A stretch of 44,173 nucleotides of DNA. Source: an uncultured Gammaproteobacteria bacterium. Its GTDB lineage: Bacteria > Pseudomonadota > Gammaproteobacteria > Pseudomonadales > Ketobacteraceae. The notes beneath the pieces were generated by a model. That model ran no database searches. It saw only the letters and a list, made by a program, of their open reading frames with translations, and had not been told where the DNA came from. Both the position numbers and the translations under genes were made by a program. Location of the stretch: NCBI GenBank assembly GCA_913063125.1, contig CAJXZM010000030.1, positions 1 through 44,173 on the forward strand, given 5' to 3'. This document shows, in pieces, positions 35,939 to 44,173 of the stretch. Every line of letters starts with the position of its first letter. Positions within the stretch are counted from its first letter, which is position 1.

Positions 35939-37003
35939 TTACCTCACCTGAGGGTTAAGCTCTCCACTTTCATACCGCGCAAACATATTTTCTAGACTAA
36001 CAACCTTAATCTTATCGGCATTACCTGCTGTACCAAATGCTTCATAACGAGCAATGGTAATATCTTTCATTGCTTGTGTTGCTACTGCAAGGTATTTACG
36101 AGGATCGAACTCCGACGGGTTTTCAGCTAGAAAGCGACGAATCGCTCCTGTTGATGCTAAACGTAGGTCGGTATCAATATTGACCTTACGCACACCGTGC
36201 TTAATTCCTTCTTGAATCTCAGAAACTGGCACACCGTAAGTTTCTGGTATTTGTCCACCGTTTTCATTGATCACTGCTAGCCAATCCTGGGGTACTGAGG
36301 ATGAACCGTGCATAACTAAGTGTGTATCGGGAATTCGAGCATGGATAGCTTTGATTTGAGCAATAGCCAATACGTCACCTGTTGGCGGGCGAGTAAACTT
36401 GTAAGCTCCATGGCTAGTTCCAATTGCGATCGCTAGTGCATCCACGTTGGTTGCTTTTACAAATGCTGCGGCTTCTTCTGGATCTGTTAACATTTGATCC
36501 ATGGTGAGTTTGCCTTCAGCACCAATGCCATCTTCTTCGCCAGCTTCGCCAGTTTCTAAAGAACCTAAACATCCCAACTCACCTTCAACCGAAACACCAC
36601 AGGCATGTGCCATTGCGACAGTTTCTTGGGTGACTTGTACGTTGTAATCGTAGTCTTTGGGTGTTTTTCCGTCAGTCCCTAAGGAGCCATCCATCATTAC
36701 GGATGAGAAACCCAGCTGAATAGAGCGCTGACATATCGCTGGAGAGGTTCCATGATCCTGGTGCATACATACTGGGATATGGGGGAACTCTTCAATAGCG
36801 GCTAAAATTAGGTGCCGTAGGAAGTTCGAACCGGCATATTTACGCGCTCCGGCGGATGCTTGAACAATCACTGGGCTGTTTGTTTGATCTGCGGCTTCCA
36901 TGATGGCGCGCATTTGCTCTAAGTTGTTGACGTTAAACGCCGGTATGCCGTATCCATTTTCTGCTGCGTGATCTAGCAGCTGTCTCATACTTACCAATGC
37001 CAT
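35939..37003 (-). CDS. fba: Class II fructose-bisphosphate aldolase
   Basis: A 354-residue zinc-dependent aldolase of the class IIB type used by Pseudomonas and relatives. [11 protein letters not shown] carries a zinc His and the catalytic Asp; [22 protein letters not shown] is the family signature, [14 protein letters not shown] and [10 protein letters not shown] hold further metal and phosphate ligands, and KVNIDTDLR binds phosphate. It reversibly cleaves fructose 1,6-bisphosphate. It is the last gene of tkt-gap/epd-pgk-fba. A 239-bp spacer with a 97-bp inverted-repeat element separates it from pgk, so it may have its own promoter. Confidence 0.97.
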   Translation of the reverse strand: MALVSMRQLLDHAAENGYGIPAFNVNNLEQMRAIMEAADQTNSPVIVQASAGARKYAGSNFLRHLILAAIEEFPHIPVCMHQDHGTSPAICQRSIQLGFSSVMMDGSLGTDGKTPKDYDYNVQVTQETVAMAHACGVSVEGELGCLGSLETGEAGEEDGIGAEGKLTMDQMLTDPEEAAAFVKATNVDALAIAIGTSHGAYKFTRPPTGDVLAIAQIKAIHARIPDTHLVMHGSSSVPQDWLAVINENGGQIPETYGVPVSEIQEGIKHGVRKVNIDTDLRLASTGAIRRFLAENPSEFDPRKYLAVATQAMKDITIARYEAFGTAGNADKIKVVSLENMFARYESGELNPQVR

Positions 37004-37089
37004 GGTGTGTCCCCTGTTGTTTGTTCTGTTGATTCTTTGTCAATGCTTTAAACGTTTAACTATTCAGCGGATCTCGTAAAGCGTGCCGC

Positions 37090-37186
37090 ATGGGTATTAG
37101 GCGTTCAGAAAACGCGAAAGATCGCATCCATGAGGGCTTCACTGCGGCGTCCTTGCCGCAGAGATTTCTGAACGCCTAATACCCAT
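37090..37186. repeat. 97-bp element with 22-bp perfect inverted ends
   Basis: The 22 bases at 37090-37111 are the exact inverse of 37165-37186. Inside is a second perfect hairpin, CTGCGGC (37142-37148) with GCCGCAG (37155-37161). The element is more GC-rich than its surroundings and lies between pgk and fba. This modular layout suits an extragenic palindromic repeat or a miniature inverted-repeat element. No clear target-site duplication is seen. As RNA it could form a long stem that affects pgk-fba transcript stability. Confidence 0.75.
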
Positions 37187-37242
37187 TCTTCACTTATCGC
37201 TAATATCTATATCACCTGAATAACTGGAATTTATTTAGTACT

Positions 37243-38409
37243 TTACACTCTTTCTGCACAAGCCTCTAATGCAGCCACTGCGGGTAGTGTTTTGCCTTCT
37301 AGAAATTCTAAAAACGCGCCACCGCCAGTAGAGATATATGAAACTTGTTCTTTAATGCCATATTTATCCACTGCGGCTAATGTGTCGCCACCGCCTGCAA
37401 TTGAAAATGCGCTGCTTTCGGCAATGGCCAATGACATCGATTTGGTACCTTCGCCAAACTGGTCAAATTCAAACACACCTACAGGGCCGTTCCATACAAT
37501 GGTTTTTGCGCTGTTTAGGATTTCATTGAATGCTTTTTGTGTCTCTGGGCCGATATCCAAAATCATATCATCTTCGGCAACATCCACTGCGGCTTTTATG
37601 ATGGCTTCGGCATCTTCAGAAAATGCTTTTGCGACAACAACATCCGTTGGTAGTGGGATATTGGTTTCTTTCATCAACCTTTTAGCATCCTCAAGAAGGT
37701 CTTCTTCATAAAGAGATTTGCCTACGGGGAAACCAGCCGCCGCGAGGAATGTGTTGGCAATTCCGCCACCCACTATAAGTTGGTCCGCCAGTTCTTTTAA
37801 CGAATCTAATACCGTCAGTTTAGTAGATACTTTCGAGCCACCTACGATAGCTACTACGGGCGCTTCTGGGTTATCAATTGCTTTGGCTAATGCTTCAAGT
37901 TCGTTGGCAAGTAATGGGCCTGCACAGGCTACTGGGGCAAACTTTGCAACACCGTGCGTAGATGCCTGTGCTCGATGAGCGGTTCCAAAAGCGTCCATAA
38001 CGTATATATCACATATCGCTGCCATCTTTTGTGACAAGGCTTCGTTATCTTTTTTCTCGCCAACATTAAAACGAACGTTTTCGCATAACACCAATTCGCC
38101 TTCGGCTACTTCAACACCATCTAACCAATCTTTAACCAGAGGTACGTCTTTATTTAACAAACTTGCAAGATGACTGGCCACTGGCTGCAATGAAAACTCT
38201 TCTGCATATTCGCCTTCTGTTGGACGACCTAGATGACTCATCACCATCACTTTGGCGCCAGCATCAAGTGCCAGCTGAATGGTTGGCAATGACGCTTGAA
38301 TACGCGCATCACTAGTAACTTTTCCGTCTTTGACGGGAACGTTTAAATCTTGTCGAATCAGTACGCGTTTTCCCGTAAGATCCAAATCCGTCATATTAAT
38401 TACTGACAT
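37243..38409 (-). CDS. pgk: Phosphoglycerate kinase
   Basis: A 388-residue two-domain kinase of normal length. It opens with [22 protein letters not shown], has the substrate-binding SHLGRPTEG and ENVRFN motifs, [11 protein letters not shown] at the start of the C-terminal domain, and the nucleotide-binding end [10 protein letters not shown] plus [14 protein letters not shown]. It converts 1,3-bisphosphoglycerate and ADP to 3-phosphoglycerate and ATP. It is third in tkt-gap/epd-pgk-fba, 37 bp after the dehydrogenase. GAAGG precedes the ATG. Confidence 0.98.
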   Translation of the reverse strand: MSVINMTDLDLTGKRVLIRQDLNVPVKDGKVTSDARIQASLPTIQLALDAGAKVMVMSHLGRPTEGEYAEEFSLQPVASHLASLLNKDVPLVKDWLDGVEVAEGELVLCENVRFNVGEKKDNEALSQKMAAICDIYVMDAFGTAHRAQASTHGVAKFAPVACAGPLLANELEALAKAIDNPEAPVVAIVGGSKVSTKLTVLDSLKELADQLIVGGGIANTFLAAAGFPVGKSLYEEDLLEDAKRLMKETNIPLPTDVVVAKAFSEDAEAIIKAAVDVAEDDMILDIGPETQKAFNEILNSAKTIVWNGPVGVFEFDQFGEGTKSMSLAIAESSAFSIAGGGDTLAAVDKYGIKEQVSYISTGGGAFLEFLEGKTLPAVAALEACAERV

Positions 38410-38446
38410 ATTACTACCTTCTCACTCGTGTAATCATTTGTTCCAG

Positions 38447-39520
38447 TTAATCCATTCGCTCTCGAATGGTTTCCAGCAAGTCTAATAAGCGATGGGTGTA
38501 CCCCCATTCATTATCATACCAAGCCGTAAGCTTTATCATTGGCCCTAACACCGTTGTCTGAGTTGCGTCATAAATGGCAGACTCAGAACGATGAATAAAA
38601 TCCGAAGATACTAGCGGTTCGTGACACACCCCAAGAATACCTTTGAGATCTCCCTTGGCTGCATCACTCATTAATTCAGTAATATCATTTGCCGCTACGG
38701 TTGCTGCGTTAGTTAACTGCACCGTTAAATCCACTGCTGCAACGTTCACCGTGGGCACTCGCATAGAGTAACCATCAATACGCCCTTGCATAAAGGGTAA
38801 CACTTGCTGAATTGCACTGATGCTACTGCTAGTGGTTGGTATTAAATTTTGTGCGCCCGCTCTTGCCCTGCGCAGATCTCGATGCATTTTGTCCAGCAAA
38901 TGTTGATCGCTGGTATAGGCATGGAGTTCTGTCATTAACGCATATTCAACGCCCCATTGCTCATGTAACACCTTTAATATCGGTGCCAAGCAATGCGTCG
39001 TACAGGACGCACTTGAGATAATACGATCTTGTTGTGAAAACTGCTGATGATTAATACCGTACAACAAGGTGTTATCCACCTCATCAAATGCGACCGCACC
39101 AATCACAACACGTTTTGCACCCGCTTTAATATGTTTATCAGCATCTTCACGAGACCGAAATAGCCCCGTACATTCCAGCACGACATCAATATCCAGCTGC
39201 CCCCACGGACATTGCCCTGGATCTTCGATGTTAAGAACTTGGATACAATGATCAGCAATCTGTAATGTTGATGCCTCAGCATCAACATTAACAGGCAACT
39301 GAAACACGCCATGGGTACTATCATAACGTGTTAAATGCGCGACTGAATCCAATGCACCCAATTCGTTGATCGCTACAATCTCTATATTACGGCCAACGGT
39401 TTGATCAATAGCTAGGTTGTTACGCCCTAACAATTGATCTTCGTATAACGCACGCAATACGTTACGTCCTATACGACCGTAACCATTAATAGCAACCCGT
39501 AATGCTGGCTCACTTACCAT
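38447..39520 (-). CDS. Erythrose-4-phosphate / glyceraldehyde-3-phosphate dehydrogenase family
   Basis: A 357-residue GAPDH-superfamily enzyme: NGYGRIGRN for NAD(P), nucleophile C173 in SASCTTHC and its partner H200 in LHAYTSDQ, 27 residues apart as usual. AINELG (Glu53) and HLTRYDSTHG resemble Epd, while LHAYTSDQ and LRRARAGAQNLIP resemble GAPDH. Gene order (tkt, this gene, pgk, fba) matches the place called epd in Pseudomonas. Epd oxidises erythrose 4-phosphate towards pyridoxal phosphate synthesis. I cannot decide between Epd and a GapA/GapB role from motifs. It lies 3 bp after tkt. Confidence 0.88.
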   Translation of the reverse strand: MVSEPALRVAINGYGRIGRNVLRALYEDQLLGRNNLAIDQTVGRNIEIVAINELGALDSVAHLTRYDSTHGVFQLPVNVDAEASTLQIADHCIQVLNIEDPGQCPWGQLDIDVVLECTGLFRSREDADKHIKAGAKRVVIGAVAFDEVDNTLLYGINHQQFSQQDRIISSASCTTHCLAPILKVLHEQWGVEYALMTELHAYTSDQHLLDKMHRDLRRARAGAQNLIPTTSSSISAIQQVLPFMQGRIDGYSMRVPTVNVAAVDLTVQLTNAATVAANDITELMSDAAKGDLKGILGVCHEPLVSSDFIHRSESAIYDATQTTVLGPMIKLTAWYDNEWGYTHRLLDLLETIRERMD

Positions 39521-39523
39521 TTA

Positions 39524-41530
39524 CTAACCTTTGCCAATAAGGCCTTCAACAGTTTCAACAACATTATCAACGGTAAAACCGAACAATTTGAATAGTTCGC
39601 CAGCGGGAGCCGATTCGCCGAATGTTTCCATTCCAACAACCGCGCCATCAAGGCCTACAAACTTATACCAGTAATCCTTGATACCTGCTTCAACGGCAAC
39701 ACGGTTACGCACTGCAGCAGGTAACACTGACTCTTTATACGCACCATCTTGTGCAAGGAACAGGTCAACCGATGGCATAGACACTACAGAGACGTTGTGA
39801 CCTTTCTCTACCAATACTGCGGCTGCATCCATCGCTAACCCCACTTCAGAACCCGTGGCGATAAGCAACGCGTCTTGCGTTCCATCTGCAAAGGCTTTTA
39901 ATACATAACCGCCTTTTGCGATATTGGCGAGTTGCTCTGCACTTCGCTCTTGATGAGGCAAACCTTGACGAGAGAAGATAAGGCTTGTTGGACCATCATT
40001 ACGCTCAATCGCAGATTTCCAGGCAACAGCAGATTCAACCGCATCACCAGGGCGCCACAAAGACATATTGGGTGTCATACGCAGGTTAGCAATTTGTTCA
40101 ATAGGCTGGTGAGTTGGTCCATCTTCACCCAAACCAATCGAGTCATGGGTGTAAACTTGAATGTTCTGCTGCTTCATTAATGCAGCCATACGCATCGCGT
40201 TACGTGCGTATTCCATAAAGACTAGGAAGGTTGCACCGTAAGTAATAAACCCACCATGTAAAGCAATACCGTTCATTGCGGCTGTCATGCCAAATTCACG
40301 CACACCCCAATGTACGTAGTTACCAGACGCATCATCAGCCGTTAGACCTTTCGAACCGCTCCATAACGTTAGGTTTGATCCTGCTAAATCCGCAGATCCG
40401 CCTAACAATTCCGGTAATAAGGGTCCAAAAGCATTTAACGCGTTCTGAGATGCTTTTCGAGAGGCAATTGATTCGCCTTTCTCTTGAAGTTCTGCGATAT
40501 AAGCGGTTGCACTAGCTTCCCAATTTTCAGGTAATGTACCGCTAGTACGACGTTCAAATTCAGCGGCTAATTCTGGGTGAGCTGCACGGTAGTTTTCAAA
40601 CTGAGTATTCCAATGTTTCTCTGCTTGATCACCCTTTTCTTTGCCATCCCAGCCTGCATAAATATCATCAGGAATTTCAAAGGCAGCGTGCTTCCAACCC
40701 AACTTCTCACGAGTGAGTTTGATTTCTTCTTCGCCTAATGGTGCACCATGACAATCTTCTTTACCTCCTTTGTTCGGTGAACCAAAACCAATCACTGTTT
40801 TACAACAAATTAGCGTAGGCGAATCGGTATTGGTTTTTGCCATCTCAATTGCAGCAATGATTTCTGTCGAATTATGCCCATCAACATTAGGAATAACCTG
40901 CCAGCCATAAGCTTCAAACCGCTTAGGAGTGTCATCGGTAAACCAACCTTCGACTTCACCATCAATAGAAATTCCGTTGTCATCATAAAACATGATCAAC
41001 TTACCTAGACCCATTGTTCCGGCAAGTGAACAAGCTTCGTGGGAAATACCTTCCATTAAACAACCATCACCCAAAAATGCGTAGGTATTATGATCAACAA
41101 TATTAAAGGCGCCTTTATTAAACTGTGCGGCTAAGGTTTTCTCGGCAATGGCCATTCCCACCGCATTGGCAATACCTTGGCCTAACGGGCCTGTAGTGGT
41201 TTCAATACCAGGGCAGTAGCTGTATTCAGGATGACCCGCTGTTTTCGAGTGCAACTGACGAAAGTTCTTAATATCATCAATTGAAAGGTCGTAACCAGTC
41301 AGATGCAATAAGGAGTACAACAACATTGACCCATGACCATTCGACAATACAAAACGGTCTCGGTCCGCCCAATCTGGGTTGTTAGGGTTGTGTTTTAGAT
41401 AGTCAGTCCATAGGACTTGTGCAATATCTGCCATACCCATCGGTGCACCAGGGTGACCGGATTTCGCTTGTTGAACAGCATCCATACTTAGTGCACGTAT
41501 TGCATTGGCTAATTCTTGACGAGCTGACAT
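39524..41530 (-). CDS. tkt: Transketolase
   Basis: A 668-residue thiamine diphosphate enzyme of normal length. The ThDP/metal motif is [13 protein letters not shown] with the following Asn in [32 protein letters not shown] and DGHN are family landmarks, and [10 protein letters not shown] carries the catalytic Glu in the pyrimidine domain. It moves two-carbon units in the pentose phosphate and Calvin-type pathways. AGGAG lies upstream of the ATG at 41530. It is the first gene of the four-gene carbon-metabolism unit and is divergent from the ArsR/methyltransferase gene. Confidence 0.98.
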   Translation of the reverse strand: MSARQELANAIRALSMDAVQQAKSGHPGAPMGMADIAQVLWTDYLKHNPNNPDWADRDRFVLSNGHGSMLLYSLLHLTGYDLSIDDIKNFRQLHSKTAGHPEYSYCPGIETTTGPLGQGIANAVGMAIAEKTLAAQFNKGAFNIVDHNTYAFLGDGCLMEGISHEACSLAGTMGLGKLIMFYDDNGISIDGEVEGWFTDDTPKRFEAYGWQVIPNVDGHNSTEIIAAIEMAKTNTDSPTLICCKTVIGFGSPNKGGKEDCHGAPLGEEEIKLTREKLGWKHAAFEIPDDIYAGWDGKEKGDQAEKHWNTQFENYRAAHPELAAEFERRTSGTLPENWEASATAYIAELQEKGESIASRKASQNALNAFGPLLPELLGGSADLAGSNLTLWSGSKGLTADDASGNYVHWGVREFGMTAAMNGIALHGGFITYGATFLVFMEYARNAMRMAALMKQQNIQVYTHDSIGLGEDGPTHQPIEQIANLRMTPNMSLWRPGDAVESAVAWKSAIERNDGPTSLIFSRQGLPHQERSAEQLANIAKGGYVLKAFADGTQDALLIATGSEVGLAMDAAAVLVEKGHNVSVVSMPSVDLFLAQDGAYKESVLPAAVRNRVAVEAGIKDYWYKFVGLDGAVVGMETFGESAPAGELFKLFGFTVDNVVETVEGLIGKG

Positions 41531-41654
41531 TCAGGCTGACTCCTAAATAACTTTGGTTGGTTGACGCATGGTTTATCAAATAGATTGAAATGCGCTGGAA
41601 AAATGTGGCGCTATTGTCGCTTACCTGACGCCTGTCATCAAACATTTGTTCTTG

Positions 41655-41687
41655 TTTACCCCTGAAAACCCCAAGCTCAGGGGTAAA
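41655..41687. promoter_or_regulatory. Hairpin in the tkt / sahR-like divergent region
   Basis: A perfect 11-bp inverted repeat (41655-41665 with 41677-41687) with an 11-nt loop. Neither strand has a T-run after it, so it is not a normal terminator. It may lie in the tkt leader or be a protein-binding site. Confidence 0.45.
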
Positions 41688-41714
41688 AACTCGATAATCT
41701 GGGCTTTTTAACAA

Positions 41715-41742
41715 ATCTATATCAAAATATTTTGATATAGAT
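41715..41742. promoter_or_regulatory. Perfect 28-bp palindrome, probable operator
   Basis: The 14 bases at 41715-41728 are the exact inverse complement of 41729-41742 (half-site core ATATCAAAAT), and the right half contains the -35 hexamer of the promoter described below. This is the expected place for an ArsR-family repressor of the SAM/SAH cycle (SahR type) to bind and control its own operon. Confidence 0.85.
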
Positions 41743-41759
41743 GGATTCACTGCTATGCT
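41732..41759 (+). promoter_or_regulatory. Sigma-70-like promoter of the ArsR/methyltransferase-metK-ahcY unit
   Basis: TTGATA (41732-41737) and TATGCT (41754-41759) are separated by 16 bp, 55 bp before the ATG at 41815. The -35 lies inside the palindrome, so repressor binding would block RNA polymerase. Confidence 0.7.
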
Positions 41760-41814
41760 GCGTTTACTGAATCTCCGATACAACCCCTGACGAATAGCAG
41801 AGTTACCCTACTTT

Positions 41815-42816
41815 ATGGGCCAATCCCCCCTTCAAGAAGCCAACATTCTTAATGAAAGCTTCCTGAATATCGCATCATTACTAAAAGGCACCGGAGACCC
41901 CCTGCGCCTAGAAATCTTGCGTGCGTTAAAAACCGACTCATTGGGTGTTCAAGAACTGTGCAATATTTTTGACATCAAACAGTCAGGTATGAGCCATCAC
42001 CTAAAGGTGTTAGCAAAATCTGGGGCGGTCACTACTCGTCGAGAAGGTAATTCCATTTTTTACCGACGCGTATTGGCAGGCAGCCAAACCATGTTTGGTC
42101 AGTTGTTAGAGTCACTTTATCAGGCTATTGATGTTGTCAGTCTTTCTAAATCAGTACTCGACAACATCCAACAGGTGAAACAACAACGAGCCGATGCAGC
42201 AAAACTGTTCTTTAATAAGCACGCCAGCCAATTTCGCGAACAACAAGAATCGATAGCGCCTTTTTCACAATACGCCACCAATGCAAAAGATTTATTACTA
42301 CATACTTTAAACACATCGTCTAATAAGCCCAAATGTATTATTGAAATTGGCCCCGGTGAAGGTGCCTTCCTACAAATGCTTTCGCCCCTATGTGACCAAG
42401 TTGTCGCCCTCGATATTTCAGAAGAAATGTTAGACAAGGCCAAATCTTACTGCCAAGACCAACAACTCGCCAATATCACCTTAATGCTTGGTGATACACA
42501 AACTGCTTTAAACGAAAAACTCACCGCCGACCACATTGTTTGCAACATGGTTTTACACCATGTGCCCTCCCCTGCCGATGTTTTTAATGATAGCGCCAAG
42601 TTATTAGATAACGGTGGCTCCCTCATTGTCACCGATTTATGCCGCCACGACCAAAGCTGGGCAGTTGATAATTGTGGTGATCTTTGGCTTGGTTTTGAAC
42701 CCGATGAACTCAGCCAATGGGCGTCAGCTGCAGGCTTTGAAGACAAAGAAAGTTTATACCTGGGATTACGAAATGGGTTCCAAGTACAAGTAAGACGATT
42801 TGAAATATCGAAGTAA
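41815..42816 (+). CDS. ArsR-family regulator fused to a SAM-dependent methyltransferase (SahR-like)
   Basis: A 333-residue fusion. The N-terminus (~15-95) is an ArsR winged helix (VQELCNIFDIKQSGMSHHLKVL, then REGNSIFYRR). The metal-binding CxC of metal-sensing ArsR proteins is not present. The C-terminal half (~165-290) is a class I methyltransferase with EIGPGEGAFL near residue 176 and VALDIS. The same architecture lies beside metK and tkt in Pseudomonas. Because it leads metK and ahcY and has a palindromic operator over its promoter, a role in sensing SAH or SAM is likely; whether it methylates anything is unknown. Confidence 0.87.
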   Translation: MGQSPLQEANILNESFLNIASLLKGTGDPLRLEILRALKTDSLGVQELCNIFDIKQSGMSHHLKVLAKSGAVTTRREGNSIFYRRVLAGSQTMFGQLLESLYQAIDVVSLSKSVLDNIQQVKQQRADAAKLFFNKHASQFREQQESIAPFSQYATNAKDLLLHTLNTSSNKPKCIIEIGPGEGAFLQMLSPLCDQVVALDISEEMLDKAKSYCQDQQLANITLMLGDTQTALNEKLTADHIVCNMVLHHVPSPADVFNDSAKLLDNGGSLIVTDLCRHDQSWAVDNCGDLWLGFEPDELSQWASAAGFEDKESLYLGLRNGFQVQVRRFEISK

Positions 42817-42859
42817 TTAAAGATTGAAGTAAATTACGTACCTCAAAAAAAGGAAACTA

Positions 42860-44023
42860 ATGATGAGTGAATATTCTGTTTTCACATCCGAATCCGTATC
42901 GGAAGGCCATCCTGACAAAATGGCTGATCAAATATCCGATGCGATATTGGATGCCATTATTAAAGACGACCCTAACTCTCGTGTTGCCGTAGAAACCATG
43001 GTTAAAACCGGCATGGTTGTTATTGCTGGAGAGGTTCGGACCAATACCTACGTTGATTTGGAAGACATCGTTCGTGGTGTTATTTTGGACATTGGTTACA
43101 ACAGCTCAGATGTAGGTTTTGATGGTGCTTCATGTGCAGTATTGAATGCTATCGGAAAGCAATCTAGTGATATTGCAATGGGCGTTGATGAAGCTGAAGA
43201 TAAAGATCTTGGTGCAGGTGATCAGGGGTTAATGTTTGGTTATGCAGCAAACGAAACTGATGTACTAATGCCCGCCCCTATTTATTATTCACATCGTTTA
43301 GTGCAACGCCAAGCAGAATTGCGCAAACAAGGTATATTACCTTGGTTACGCCCTGACGCCAAAAGCCAAGTCACCTTACGGTATGAAAACAACAAACCTG
43401 TAGCAGTTGATGCCGTTGTGCTTTCAACACAACACGATCCTGAAATTCAATTAAAAGATCTTCAAGAAGCGGTAATGGAACAGGTTGTTAAACAAGTATT
43501 ACCTGCTGAATGGCTACATAAGGATACCCAATACCATATCAATCCTACCGGCCAATTTATCATCGGTGGTCCAGTGGGTGATTGTGGACTAACAGGCCGT
43601 AAAATCATTGTTGATACCTACGGCGGCATGGCTCGTCATGGTGGTGGGGCGTTTTCTGGAAAGGACCCCTCTAAAGTGGATCGATCTGCTGCGTACGCTG
43701 GCCGTTATGTTGCAAAAAATATTGTTGCCGCAGGACTTGCTGAGCGTTGTGAAATTCAAGTGTCTTACGCTATAGGCGTAGCTGAACCTACGTCCATCAG
43801 TGTAAACACATTTGGCACTGGCAAAATCAGTGATCAAATGATTGTAACCTTAGTTCGTGAACACTTTGATTTACGCCCTCGAGGCCTTATTGAGATGTTA
43901 GATTTACGTCGACCTATCTATCGAGCTACTGCAGCTTATGGTCACTTTGGTCGAGAAGAACCCAATTTCACTTGGGAAAAAACAGACAAAGCTGACGAAT
44001 TAAAAGCAGCGGCTAATTTATAA
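42860..44023 (+). CDS. metK: S-adenosylmethionine synthetase
   Basis: A 387-residue enzyme of normal length. It has [18 protein letters not shown] at the N-terminus, [12 protein letters not shown], the phosphate loop [15 protein letters not shown], and the [17 protein letters not shown] end. It makes SAM from methionine and ATP. It follows the regulator by 43 bp and precedes ahcY by 31 bp, so it is co-transcribed in a SAM-cycle unit. AAGGA lies before the ATG; a second ATG follows directly. Confidence 0.98.
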   Translation: MMSEYSVFTSESVSEGHPDKMADQISDAILDAIIKDDPNSRVAVETMVKTGMVVIAGEVRTNTYVDLEDIVRGVILDIGYNSSDVGFDGASCAVLNAIGKQSSDIAMGVDEAEDKDLGAGDQGLMFGYAANETDVLMPAPIYYSHRLVQRQAELRKQGILPWLRPDAKSQVTLRYENNKPVAVDAVVLSTQHDPEIQLKDLQEAVMEQVVKQVLPAEWLHKDTQYHINPTGQFIIGGPVGDCGLTGRKIIVDTYGGMARHGGGAFSGKDPSKVDRSAAYAGRYVAKNIVAAGLAERCEIQVSYAIGVAEPTSISVNTFGTGKISDQMIVTLVREHFDLRPRGLIEMLDLRRPIYRATAAYGHFGREEPNFTWEKTDKADELKAAANL

Positions 44024-44054
44024 AATTCACAGTCAATATTTCAGGAAAAAAATT

Positions 44055-44173
44055 ATGAGCGAATTTACCGATTATAAAGTAGCAGATATATCGACAGCCG
44101 ATTGGGGCCGTCAAGAAATAGATATCGCAGAGACAGAAATGCCCGCACTAATGGCATTACGTCGTAAATATAA
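44055..44173 (+). CDS. ahcY: Adenosylhomocysteinase, N-terminal end (partial)
   Basis: From ATG 44055 the reading frame is open to the window edge and gives 39 residues beginning [19 protein letters not shown], then [19 protein letters not shown], the typical N-terminus of S-adenosylhomocysteine hydrolase. It splits SAH into adenosine and homocysteine. An AGGAAA sits about 10 nt upstream. The gap to metK is only 31 bp, too short for an SAH riboswitch. Confidence 0.95.
   Translation, partial: MSEFTDYKVADISTADWGRQEIDIAETEMPALMALRRKY

Noticed and set aside
41655..41687. Terminator between tkt and the ArsR-type gene
   Set aside because: Both genes point away from it and no T-run follows the stem on either strand.
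41815..42816. Metal-responsive ArsR repressor
   Set aside because: The CxC metal site in the recognition region is absent, a methyltransferase domain is fused, and the neighbours are SAM-cycle genes.
44024..44054. SAH riboswitch upstream of ahcY
   Set aside because: Only 31 bp separate metK from ahcY, too short; control appears to be by the palindrome upstream of the regulator gene.
1..44173. Phage, integrative element, CRISPR, tRNA or insertion sequence
   Set aside because: No integrase, transposase, repeat-spacer array or tRNA-like sequence was found; the locus borders are ordinary genes.

Overview
The window is a chromosomal stretch of a gammaproteobacterium, probably a marine or host-associated one. 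The evidence is a Pseudomonas-like order of housekeeping genes (metK, tkt, an epd/gap-type gene, pgk, class II fba, and a D-2-hydroxyglutarate dehydrogenase beside serA), a PEP-CTERM protein end, and moderately low GC (around 40 percent, judged by eye). No genus can be named from the sequence alone. There are no tRNAs, rRNAs, CRISPR arrays, transposases or integrases.

Layout. 1-8500 is mixed chromosomal sequence: the end of a PEP-CTERM protein, a fumarylacetoacetase-family hydrolase and D-2-hydroxyglutarate dehydrogenase pair divergent from serA, a short-chain dehydrogenase, an Ada-like alkyltransferase facing an AlkC-like DNA glycosylase, a lipase-like hydrolase and a TPR protein. 8555-34901 is a lipid/polyketide biosynthetic locus that I cannot match to a named pathway. 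34893-44173 is central metabolism: a serine hydrolase, then tkt-gap/epd-pgk-fba on the minus strand, then sahR-like/metK/ahcY on the plus strand.

The biosynthetic locus diverges from a 338-bp control region at 26792-27129. Leftward it has three apparent transcription units separated by two strong minus-strand terminators. Unit 1 is a 2299-residue FAAL-ACP-KS-AT-pseudoDH-ACP-TE megasynthase, an acyl desaturase and a DarB-like ketosynthase III. Unit 2 is an unrecognised protein, a bile-acid/sodium-symporter-family carrier and two P450s, one with a broken oxygen-activation motif. Unit 3 is an RND/MMPL exporter, a PapA/wax-synthase-like acyltransferase and a small membrane protein. Rightward is a tightly coupled operon: GT1 glycosyltransferase, P450, two further acyltransferases and a second RND/MMPL exporter. 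The P450, acyltransferase and exporter types therefore occur on both sides of the megasynthase as paralogues.

Working model (inference): a fatty acid is activated by the FAAL and extended with malonyl-CoA without beta-keto reduction. The beta-ketoacyl product may be joined to another chain by the ketosynthase III. It is then desaturated or hydroxylated, glycosylated, O-acylated and exported. The logic resembles mycobacterial glycolipid loci (FadD/FAAL, Pks, Pap acyltransferase, GT, MmpL) but in a Gram-negative bacterium. No phosphopantetheinyl transferase, ferredoxin or dedicated regulator lies in the window.

Regulatory structure outside that locus is also clear. A perfect 28-bp palindrome overlaps a promoter directly upstream of the ArsR/methyltransferase gene that leads metK-ahcY. 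A 97-bp element with 22-bp perfect inverted ends lies between pgk and fba.
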